Of a stretch of 64,000 bases of DNA, positions 1-10,056 are shown piece after piece. The first letter of the stretch is position 1. The number at the start of each line of letters is the position of its first letter. Source of the stretch: Carallia brachiata (lineage: Eukaryota; Streptophyta; Magnoliopsida; Malpighiales; Rhizophoraceae); NCBI GenBank assembly GCA_021464245.1, contig JADCRB010000040.1, positions 2,758,273 to 2,822,272 on the forward strand, given 5' to 3'. A program made the translations under genes and the position numbers. The notes under the pieces were generated by a model. It was given only the letters and a program-made list of their open reading frames with translations, had not been told where the DNA came from and searched no databases.

Positions 1-31
1 ATTATAATATATGATTAGACACCTGTAATTC

Positions 32-130
32 TATCTGAATTACGGGCCTTGCCCAGGATTTCTTTTCTTCCGGCATGAAGATCAACTCAATCTCAGCACA
101 CAGAGTTGACTCAGTTTGTCCCGGAAACTC
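32..130 (-). CDS. Possible internal coding exon, unidentified
   Basis: Read on the minus strand this stretch is open for about 33 codons with protein-like composition (segments ESTLCAEIELIFMPEEKK and WARPVIQIELQ). An AG lies just before it and a GT just after it (CAG followed by GTGTCT). It lies downstream of the stop codon at 450 and so would belong to a different transcript, most of it outside the window. I do not recognise the family, and such a short open stretch could be chance. Confidence 0.25.
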
Positions 131-449
131 TTTTTTTTGTCCTAAATGGTTGCATGAAATTTCCATTATTTAGCAATATTGGAGCTAATTAAATCTATAG
201 ACAAGCATATATACAATAAAATAATAACAATGAAGCAATAATAAATTGAAATCCATTGGTTCAGAACAAAAAAAAAAAAAACAGAATGACATCAACGCAT
301 AATTTACATGTTGAAGCGAAGTGAATAGCTACAAGACAACTATAATCACCTTCACGTTAGGACTTTGCTCACTTCAAGAGAATTGTCAAAATTTCAGTGT
401 TTAATGAGCAATTTTGCCCCTTCCAAGCCAAGCAATCAATAGCAGCATT

Positions 450-701
450 TTACTTTGCTTGCTCAACTTCATGTCTTTTGAAAACTTGTCTTAGCTGTTT
501 GTTTACATACATGAATTTTGATGACAACACCAAGGGCAAACGTTTTGGCACCAGGGAGATCAAGCCAAATATACGGGTCAATTGTAACTTTTAATAACAT
601 ACATTTTTATACTAAAATTTACATACCTTAATGTTGGCTTCCATTTTTGTTCGACAGAGTTCCTTCATAGTTGGGAACACATGAAATGGAAGATTAACCA
701 T
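450..701 (-). CDS. Two 3'-terminal exons of an unidentified plant gene
   Basis: On the minus strand, exon 701-627 (25 codons, MVNLPFHVFPTMKELCRTKM then EANIK) ends AAG before a strong donor GTATGT and is preceded by a pyrimidine-rich tract and AG. Exon 587-450 follows after AAAAG and reads LQLTRIFGLISLVPKRLPLV, then LSSKFMYVNKQLRQVFKRHE and VEQAK, then TAA. The phases match (0/0) and the joined reading is basic and amphipathic. The first exon begins with ATG, so this could be a complete 70-residue protein, but the acceptor before it suggests upstream exons I could not locate between 702 and 4100. Family not recognised; no function is assigned. The case rests on paired splice sites, matching phase and composition only. 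Confidence 0.45.
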
Positions 702-2504
702 CTCAGTGATGCAATACCCAAAAAAAACACAAATAAACAACAATCACATTAAATAAAGAAGTAAATTGACTTCATTTTTTAATAAATTAATGGCACTTAT
801 TGTGTCATGTCTAAGTAACCTAATGCCAAAAGCAAGGTCAATGAGCTTTAGGCATAAGCCTTCCGTTAAAAATCACATAGTCCCAAGTCAAGCAGCGTAT
901 GTCCCATAGAGTGGAATATTGGAACAGGCTAGCAACACGATCAAACAATATGTACTTACTATTAAGCACAATGGAAGAAGAACATGCAATGAAGAAAAAG
1001 CAAACATCTGAAGTAAAATTGTACTCTAGTGGGTTAGGTCCTAATAAAGCGAAAGAGAGAGAGGATGACCACAATCCAAACAATTTTTTGGGAAGACAAG
1101 AATTATAAAAATGACAGGCCTTAAGTTTTTGCAAAGTTATCAGTATATAAATCCTTCAAAGCACGTAACACAAAAAAAAAAAAAAAAAAACTCATGAGTG
1201 AAACAATTTACACGTTTAATTTATAAAAAAAATAGCAAAACAAATACAGATTAACTTTTCTTTTTCTTTTTTTTTTTGGGAGAATTCTAGCAAGATGAAG
1301 AGGAAGCAAAAGACGAGATAAACACACTGAAAATTGCATTTGAATAAAATTTTCATGTGAAATAGATCAAATGCTCACTCTTTTTTTTTTTAACACAAAA
1401 AAAGAGGTATTATAAGTATGTCGATTATCGAATTTACGAACTGATGACAAAATAGCTCTCGTGTAAGTGTTTTATTTAACCCTACCCACTAATAAAGACT
1501 TCCACCAAGCATTGTTAGACCCACGATGATTACCGAACATTGTTGGACTCCCTCATTCAAATGCTCACTCTTAGTTTCCTTTTTAGTACGTAGTGCTTTA
1601 TCTTCCTCCTTCCTTCGGGAATGGGATTGTGTTTCTATCACAAAAAAATATTATTCTTTCAGCTGGAACTATGGCTTGACACCGATCTCAAAAAAAAAAA
1701 AACAACTGGCTTGACACCAAATTATAAAAGAATATATAACCGTCTGTTTGTCTTAGAAAACAAAAGGCCACAAGGAAGAAAAAGAGAGATCATTTAAAGA
1801 AGTTAATTTAGAGTGATTGTTAGCGGTGATTGGAGGAATTTTTCAATGCCAAACTGATTTTTATTTCCTTAAATGAATTAATCAATTATAAAAATTAAGA
1901 AAATTAATAAATCTCCATAATAAATTGTCCTAGGGATTTTACAATAGCTTTAATAGGATTAATTATGCTAATGAGTTCTTTTTTTTTTTTTGAACATATC
2001 TGAGTTCCTTAAATGACTAAAATAATGACAACGATTGTTTGTATTCCCACTTAGCATATTTTACTGAAATCATAATTAAAAATTTTAAAAATTACTTAAA
2101 ATGAAAATTGAATTATTATAGAAAGTGTTCAAAAACACCCCAAATGAAAGAAGGGGCATGCCATCCACAGTTATGGAACATATATAGATTGTTAAAGTTT
2201 TTGAAAGAGGTGCATGAACATTTTTTATTTAATGATTAAAGAGTAAACCCCAACAAGAAAGAAAACAACCCTAACATGAATACATGATTTTATGTACATA
2301 ATTCTTTCTTGGATAAACTGTAAAAATGTATATTGTTTGGTATTGATTATCGCATTTATAGATCAAAATCAGCCTTATACGATGATTACGTTTTCATTTA
2401 ACTAATCTCATAGATAAGAACAAACCATCCAAACATTAATAGAGTCAAACGTAATTTTACAATTAGAGACTATAATAATTATATATATATATATATATAT
2501 ACCC
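702..2504. other. AT-rich spacer, no supportable gene
   Basis: Homopolymer runs and low-complexity sequence dominate. Short open frames here have no splice sites or recognisable motifs. An (AT)n microsatellite at about 2481-2501 abuts the hairpin element that follows. Confidence 0.6.
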
Positions 2505-2605
2505 CTTGGGGTGGTTGACCGACGATTAAACAAACAAAATCTATTCTGACTTTAGTTTAGTCAGAATAAATCTTATTTGTTTAATCCTCGTTCAACCACC
2601 CTAAG
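2505..2605. mobile_element. Hairpin MITE-like inverted repeat
   Basis: Two arms of 47 nt (2505-2551 and 2559-2605) are complementary at about 41 of 47 positions and are separated by a 7-nt spacer, so the whole 101-bp unit can fold into one hairpin. The outer ends read CTTGGGGTGGTTGA and, on the complement, CTTAGGGTGGTTGA. It sits next to an (AT)n tract, a common MITE landing site. No clear target duplication is visible. Confidence 0.6.
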
Positions 2606-2614
2606 AAATAAACC

Positions 2615-2880
2615 TATCATTCGAGTACTGTTGGTCTTTCTCTACGTTCGATTACAATATTAACGAGTTTTAAACCGGTAACCATGTTTTTGCATAATTC
2701 CAAGTTATTGAGGCAGGTGAAAGTTTTAGAGCGGAGACTCGAATAAACTTACTATTTGAGTATTGTTGGCCTTTTTCTATATTCGATTACAATATTAACG
2801 AGTTTTGAACCAGTAACCATGTTCTTGCATAATTCCAAATTATTGAGGCAGGTGAAAGTTTTAGAGCGGAGACTTGAATT
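2615..2880. repeat. Two-copy tandem repeat, period about 135 bp
   Basis: A block containing TTCGATTACAATATTAACGA, ACCATGTT, TTGAGGCAGGTGAAAGTTTT and AGAGCGGAGACT occurs twice head to tail, with the same internal marker at 2647 and 2782. The copies differ at scattered positions, so the duplication is not recent. No coding content is apparent. Confidence 0.7.
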
Positions 2881-3303
2881 TAAGTTATAATAAGAAAAAA
2901 TGTGTTGAATAACTATTAAACTGTCTTTTCGAATGATGATTTAATGGATATATTATATACATATAATAAAATAGACATAAAAATTAAGATTAGAAATAAA
3001 AATTAAGATTGTTAGTTAAAAAAATTATTTTTTTAATTAATGTGTGATTGTCTATTAAAAAATTCTTTCTTTTTACTCTGATACAAATTTATGTCTACCA
3101 AAAATGCATCCTCCTGAAAAACAAATACTAAAACAAATATGTTTAATTTCCTTGAACGTTTCCGCCGACGCCGAGACTCAAAATTTATCACTCTTAACAT
3201 GACAGCAATCACACGAACGAATCACTTCAGTACTTTTCCCACAGCCATGGGTACTTACGAAGGCTCTTTCTCTCGTCTGCAGTCAACTCAACCCTCTCGT
3301 CTG

Positions 3304-3816
3304 CAGTGCGTTTGGATTTGGATTTGAGGTGAGGGAGAAAGTAGTAAAAAAAAAGTGGTGAAAAAAAATAATAAGAAAGAAAATAATTATTTTATAAGTT
3401 ATTTGAATAAATAAGAAAAATGTGAGAAAAAATAATAAAAAATTATTTATTTAGATATAATAAAAAATAAAAAGAAAGTAAATTTCTGAAAATAAAATGA
3501 TAATTATGCCCCAATTCTATTTAATGGTTAGTTAAAAGAATTTTTATTATTATAATATATAACAGAGAAAACAATCAGTAGATTAAACAATTAAAGATAA
3601 TATAGTAATTTTGTAAAAAAGTGAATGAGCTTGCCAATTTTCTCTTAAAATGGTGAGAAAGAAAAACACATATCTCAAAAAAAAGTTTCACTCTTTTTTT
3701 TTTTTCCTGACATTCTTTCCAATGCAAAAATCCAAACGAGTAAAAATACGCCAATTATTGTGTTTTCTTTCCTATAATTTTTATTCCCATGCTTTCCATA
3801 GTATCCAAACGCGCTG
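3304..3816. mobile_element. Non-autonomous DNA element with GCGTTTGGAT ends
   Basis: The left end CAGTGCGTTTGGAT matches the complement of the right end, CAGCGCGTTTGGAT, and the interior is A/T-rich and non-coding. The first part of a similar sequence (GTGTGTTTGGAT followed by AAGAAAAATGTG-type repeats) recurs at about 20310-20500, so this is likely a dispersed family. No target duplication is clear. Confidence 0.5.
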
Positions 3817-4164
3817 TAAAGGTCCTAAAGAAGAAGAGGAAAGGAGGGTACACTGTATATTTAAATTGATAGAAAGTTGTAAGAAATAAAAATTAATAGA
3901 AAATAATATAGTTATAATAATATTATAATTGGTAAAAAGTAATGATTAAAAAATTATAAAAAAAAAATAAACAGTAATTTATAAGAAAAAAATAAAAATT
4001 AATTATTTAAATTGATAAAAAGTAAATAAAAATATTGAATAAAAAATAATTTTTGTTTGTTTTTTTATTTTTATTTTTCTGTAGGTATCTAAATTCTAAA
4101 CAGAGCATATAATACTCTGAGCCTTCCAATTTTTTTAAAAAAAAAAAAAAAAAAAAAAAGAGAA
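3817..4164. other. Spacer upstream of the exonuclease gene
   Basis: Extremely A/T-rich with a long poly(A) run at about 4135-4158 immediately before the gene's first ATG. The 5' leader and promoter must lie here, but I cannot point to a specific core element. Confidence 0.4.
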
Positions 4165-7100
4165 ATGGCTTTCGCCGTGTCGAAAATTCCTTCGTTCAGG
4201 GCCAATAGCGCCCTTCTCTTTGTTCTTCCTACTGCCACACTCCCAGTCTTCAAAACCCCACAAAAACCCACTTCCCAAATCAACCGTACGTCCTGTAATT
4301 TCGGTTCTATGGACACCCAAACTCATTCTTCTCCCTCAATTCCCTCTCCATTGTCTCCTGCTAACACTGTCGGTGAGGGTTATCGATGGAAACCCATGTG
4401 CTTGTATTACACACAAGGCAGTGCACCATGGTAAGCTCATCAAAGTAGTCCCCATTTGTCCCCCTCAGATACCCATTCAAAGATTGAAATAGAAAAAGGT
4501 TTTCCTTGTTCTATTTTTGATCCTTGCCTGCGTTCTAGTTAATGCATAGGAATTGCTTGATCGATTGTTTGAATGGAAGGAAAATTATTGTCTTTCCGTT
4601 CATTATTTATTTGTTCGTTTTGGATGCTTATTTTTCATGGTTTAATAACCAATCTACCTGTATAACAAGCATAGGCAGACGCAGCGCACATGGTTATATG
4701 CAATGCGTTTTCGAGTAAGAGTGCCCCCGTGCTCGAGTGTTTGTAGTTAAGTAGACACATGTACTTAATTGTAATGACTTTTGATGTCACTTACAGGTAG
4801 TTCATTATTCGTTTAATATTGCTAGTTTTGCGATTTTGGTTGCATGAATGGATCCACCAACAGTTGCCCGTAGTCCATTTTCCCCGTGGGGGGTTGGGGG
4901 GGGGGGGGGGGGTAACAACTTTCTAGGGAAGAGATTTCCAGAGAAATAGAGGTTTTCATTTAAAAAGGAATATTATAATTTTTTCTAGGCACTTGTTGTT
5001 AAGGAAGAGCATGAATAGTTTCTTAGGTGAGATTTTTTGGATTGTTGAATCTTAACATTTTTTTTTCTTCGAGAAGAGTAAATAAGAGGGGTGACCAAAC
5101 TTTGATAGATGGTGAGGAGAGGGAGTTGAAGGCCTAGTTTGACTTAAGAATCTTTAGTTAGGAAGGATTAAGAACATTTAGGTAGTGCATAACAAAACGG
5201 AATGAGGAGAAAGATTCATGTAGCTGACCCCAATTCAGTTTGAGATTAAGGCTTTGTTGTTGTTGTTGTTGTTGTAAAGGAGTAAATAAACAATATTGAT
5301 GTGAACAATCAACTTGAAATAGTTGTCCATTTGGGTATTCAATAAGTTGGATTTGTCTTGCACCCCAAAAGATTTTATGTTGATAGTGTTTTAAGGAACT
5401 TCAGATTCCAAGATAAAGAACTGTTGTGCGTAGTATGCTACTAAGAATCTGTCTCATTTTTAGCTAGTGAACTTTTTGTATTGAACCCTAATAAAATATT
5501 TGATGCTATTCAGATGAATGATCCTATGCACCTAGAGAAGTTTAATCATGATTGCTCAAGGGACCTTCAAGTGACTGCTGTTGACTGTCAACGCAAAAAG
5601 CCTCAGGATTTTGATTTTTTCTTGGTATTGGATTTGGAGGGAAAAGTTGAGATTCTTGAGTTTCCTGTACTGATGATAGATGCGAAGACTATGGCCATTG
5701 TGACTTGTTCCACAGGTTATGCTCCTTATTTATATAGCAATGGTTGACTATTCTGTTTTTTCCTTTGATGCAAGGAGCCTTTATCAGGTCACAGCATCAT
5801 AACTTGCGTACATGTAATATTCGTTGTATATTTATCTAGGAGGAGTGCCCTAGTTTATGTTCTTGTGTAATTGATGTGCTTTATTAGTGTAGAGGCCACC
5901 ACTTTGACATCTTACGTTAGGTGTTTGTTTGGCAGCTTTTGATTCACACTTAAGCAGCAATATTTTTAAACTAACTTATTTTGTACTTTTGAATTTCCTT
6001 CTTCACGCAGGTTTGTCAGGCCCTCAGTAATGAGTGAACAAAGAATAAATGAGTACATTTTCAACAAATACGGCAAATTAGGCATTGACCGGTAATGCTT
6101 TTTCTTGCGAAACATGGTTTATGCTTAGTCACCTGCTATTTCTACTAGTAGAATAGTTTGCAAGCTACACTATACCAAAAAAAAATTTTTTTTTTATTGT
6201 TTTGGCAGTGCTCTTCAGCTTGTGTGTGTGTGTGTGTGTGTATTTTTTTTTTTCTTTCTGGTTGGATATATATCAGTACTCAATATATAACAGTACTCAA
6301 CAGCTTGTCCCATATTTCAAGGTCCACAGTCACAGATTGCTATAATATTAACATTACTAGCATTGACAGCAGCTGAATTCTAAGTGGTGTAGGCCATGTA
6401 TTTTTGGACTGCTTGCCAACGAATTCTCTGGCAAGCAACTGGATTTTATATGCGTGATATCTTTTAAGAGTTGTCTTGTGAGAAGATGCCTTCCACATCA
6501 GTAATTCCTCATTAGTTGCATTATCGCCAGCTTAGCCATCTTCATTGTGTGGCAGGGGTAATGAATTAGCAAATCTTCTACTTTGCAATTGCCTGAGGCA
6601 ACTCTCCTAGCTTTTTCCTACATTTGACAACAGCATTTCACGTCATGTATAAAAAGCGAATGTTCTTTCTGGGTGTCGTTCTATTTTACAGTAACTTGAC
6701 TAGATTCCAGTATTCTGTCTCGATATTGCTGTTAAATGATAATGAAGTGCTGTGTTAAGTCATAGCTGCAGAAGTCAATATGGTTTCAATCATTCCGTGG
6801 TAACATGGGCTGCATTTTCTTTTTATTTGTGGAAACTGATTTATCTGTTATGCATTTCCAGGATCTGGCATGATACTGCTCTCCCTTTTAGCGAGGTCCT
6901 TCAACAATTTGAAGCCTGGTTGACTCAGCATTGTTTGTGGGAAAGGAAACTTAACGGGACTCTCAATCGAGCAGCATTTGTTACCTGGTGAGTGTTGTTT
7001 TTTAATGACAAAACCTCTGTCAACTGCCTCCTTCATCCAAAACATAAATGCAAGGAGGCTTAGGTCTAAAGCTCCCACAGTCCAAAAACTTTTGACTAGA

Positions 7101-8674
7101 GATCCCATCTATTCATAATTGAGAATCTAGTATTTGAATCTGGAAAACCATGACACATTGGAACTCTTCCCCGCTAGCTAATAAGTAGGTATTGTTATAT
7201 CACTTGTTAGCGGAGATTGCTTTAACTCTTATTTCCACCTCTGATAGCCAGTGATGTATAGTAAATAACTTTGTTACTTTACTAACTTTAATAGGTATTC
7301 TTTCTTCTGACTATTGCAATCATGAGCAGCTGAATCCACATAAACATATAATAACGCAGAATTAATTGGTGGCAATCCTGTTTCTACAAGTATTAGATGT
7401 TTCTCATATTGACCCAGTCCTCCCTTTGATTGCCAAGGGATTATTGGGTTGCAGTACCTGTAATAGATTCTCATGTGCCTGTGATAGATCTTTCTTTTGT
7501 AACTTTCTGTTGATGTGCCATGTAGTTTCCACCTTCTTTTCTTTTTATTTGTTTCATGAATCTCTCTCTCGCTCTCTCGCGCGTGCTTACACACACATGA
7601 AACAGATGGATCTTAACAGGAGACAATAGATTATCAAACCAAATGCATAAAACTCATTTCATCTCCTATACTTGGGATGATATCTCTGTTGGAGGTACAC
7701 CTTATGCCTATCAAATAATAGACACCAAGGGAATTTGTGATAGAATCTAGTTTCACTACTGTTACTACTTCGTTCCAAAATCGTTTTTCATTTGTTACAT
7801 CCGCTAGAGTCTCTCTTCATAGGTAGTAGTGGCCTGCTATGTACAAGTTAACTGTAAATTTCATCTTCACAGTGTTTCCTGCAAAAAGGGTGACCCTGAA
7901 AAGGAATTAAAATGGATGTTCTGCTTCTAGTTTAATTTACATTCAGTTGAATGGGGTTGTAGAATATTTCTATGTTGACCTGCTGATGTGTCATTTTTTG
8001 TATTGTTATTAGTGGAAATTGGGATGTGAAAACAAAACTGCCTCAGCAATGCAAAGTGTCAAAGGTCAAGCTCCCCCCATACTTTATGGAATGGATAAAT
8101 CTGAAAGATGTCTTCCAAAACTTTTATAGACCAAACAAGGAGGTAAGTCCCTTGAGTTGTTTGGCCTAGAAGTTTAGAATGAGTCTCATCTGATCTTATT
8201 TTCAGTGATTTGGCAATGAAAGCTTAAATGGTCTAGAGAAGACCAACATGAATGCTTAATTTCTTAACCGTAGTTGAACGCACCACCAGCACTCGGGTTT
8301 ATGCTGTCAATTAGGACTTGATCATTATCTTGATTGTGCTGCAATGTTTTATGTTGTTAATTATTCTAAGTTTATTCATTTTGTTTAGTATTGGTAGCAG
8401 GGGTCTTTTATCATGATTTTGGTGATTATGGCCTTTTTTCTTAGCCTATATCTTTTACTTGACTATGAATGACAGGCCAGAGGAATGAGGACAATGATGG
8501 ACCAACTTAAAATACCAATGTTGGGAAGTCACCATCTTGGATTGATGACACTAAGAACATTGCAAGAGTTTTGCTACGGATGCTTGCTGATGGTGCAGTG
8601 ATGCCCATTACAGCATGGAGGAATCCTGATTTCCCGAAAATGTTAGTTTCCTGTACAAGAATCTCATACGATAA
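4165..8674 (+). CDS. ERIL1: ERI1-like 3'-5' exonuclease, four frameshifts as sequenced
   Basis: Six exons: 4165-4430, 5514-5715, 6011-6091, 6862-6987, 8013-8142 and 8476-8674, all with GT-AG sites and compatible phases. Once the breaks are allowed for it is about 335 residues, close to the plant family length. Residues 1-45 are Ser/Thr-rich and hydrophobic, like a plastid transit peptide. The DEDDh exonuclease fold follows: LVLDLEG (Asp129 and Glu131), RIWHDTALPF, FVTCGNWD, and GSHHLG next to a frame-shifted IDDTKN. Family members trim structured RNA 3' ends; the Arabidopsis protein is, from memory, plastid-located and involved in rRNA maturation. The sequence as given has four single-base losses: near 4420 (QG/KCTM), near 5700 (IV/DLFHR), near 8540 (HHLG/IDD) and near 8640 (FPK/NVSF). 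No missense or nonsense damage is seen at motifs. It may be a young pseudogene or carry sequencing errors. Confidence 0.85.
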
Positions 8675-9574
8675 TAGCTTTCACAGAGACACGGACATTC
8701 TTTGACAATATATGTACTATGAAATTGAGTGTAGTATAATAGCGATCAAAACAAGGCTGTTTATTTGTCTTTAGTGGTGCTTAGCTGTGGGAGAACACGG
8801 CCTGCCTAATTGAATCGGTATTATTAGGGTAGTGGGTTTGTCCTTTTGGTTCTGCAGCTGAGCTGGTGGGGTGTATTATTTCCCTTTTCCTGAAATAACT
8901 CACTTTTAACTTCATGTTAGCTATTTTAGTCAATGAGCCCAGATTTTAATTCAAACTAATATTATCTCTCAGTGGACCACTCTATCTGCCTTTTGTTGTT
9001 GCAGAGTTACGCCCTTGTGTCTCCTGTTTAAAAGCTCCATTGAAGTGGGTGTATGGGGTGGGTTTTGAGTTCACCATAAGTGTGTTTTTCTAGGTAATAA
9101 TGATGCATTGATGATGTTGGAATCCAATTGTTTCCTAAGTTGGCACTACCGGTCCTAACCTGGAGGTCTCAACTTTCTACCTTTTCTGCTTGTAGGACTT
9201 TGCCAGCCTATATTGGTTCCTTGACAAACCGATTCTAATAAAGAAAAATTAATACTTCGGCCTATTTTGTTTTCCTCTCCTGGGATAGAAAATTACTACT
9301 TTGATCTAATTCTTGTCCTGTTTTTAATAAATTATGAAAAGTGAAAACATTTAGATACTCTGATAGAATGATGTAATAAACTTCATTAAAGAAATCTAAT
9401 GTGCATGTAACAGATGTAAAGTGAATTAGATAGGAGGTTGAAAATTACAATGAGAATTGATCTTTCAATCTGAAAGAACTGAAAAAAAAAAAACAAAAAA
9501 AGGGGAGTCATGCACTTTTTGCTTTTTCTTTTTCTTTCTTTTTTTCCTTACAGTAGGCCTTCCACACTTTAGTG
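8675..9574. other. Spacer downstream of the exonuclease gene
   Basis: Moderate AT content with no recognisable exon. The 3' UTR and polyadenylation region of the exonuclease gene are presumably here. A pyrimidine run ends at about 9548, just before the hAT-like element. Confidence 0.45.
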
Positions 9575-10056
9575 CAAGGTTGTCAGAACCGAACCGGTTA
9601 TTGAATCGGAAATATTAGTGGGTCAAGATTCAACCGGTTGAACCGGTCGAAACCGGTATTTGAATCGGTATTTAATAATATATATGTGTATAAAAGTAAT
9701 TATAAAAATAATATTTATACATAGTGATTAAATATTAATTTTTCTAATTTTAAGGATAAAATTAAAATTTTTAATAGATTTAGGACTAAATTGAACTTTT
9801 AAATTAAAGTTAATGCTTAAATTATAATTTAAATAACATTTAGGGTCAAATTGTAATTTATGAATTTTTTAATTTTATTGGACCGGTCAAACCAGTTTTC
9901 ACCGATTTTTACGGTTTTGACCGGTTCTTGACTGATTTTTTCCGGTTTTGACCGGTCCGAGTACCCTTCGAAATTTACCTAAACCGGCTCAGACCACTGG
10001 TCGGTCCTCGGTTCAACCGGTCCGACCGATCGATTCAGTTTGGTTCTAATAACAGT
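9575..10056. mobile_element. Non-autonomous hAT-like element with ACTTTAGTG duplication
   Basis: The element is flanked by perfect 9-bp copies of ACTTTAGTG (9566-9574 and 10057-10065). Its ends are imperfect inverted repeats: left GTTGTCAGAACCGAAC and, on the complement of the right, GTTATTAGAACCAAAC. Both subterminal regions are packed with AACCGGTT and GACCGGT-type motifs, and the core is A/T-rich and non-coding. Dense subterminal motif repeats of this kind are typical of hAT transposase-binding regions. A 9-bp duplication would also fit a MULE; if the outermost base is chance, 8 bp fits hAT. Confidence 0.75.

Noticed and set aside
838..1134. 98-codon open frame on the minus strand as a gene
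   Set aside because: No motif, biased hydrophobic composition, no splice sites fitting the exons at 450-701. It looks like intron or spacer.
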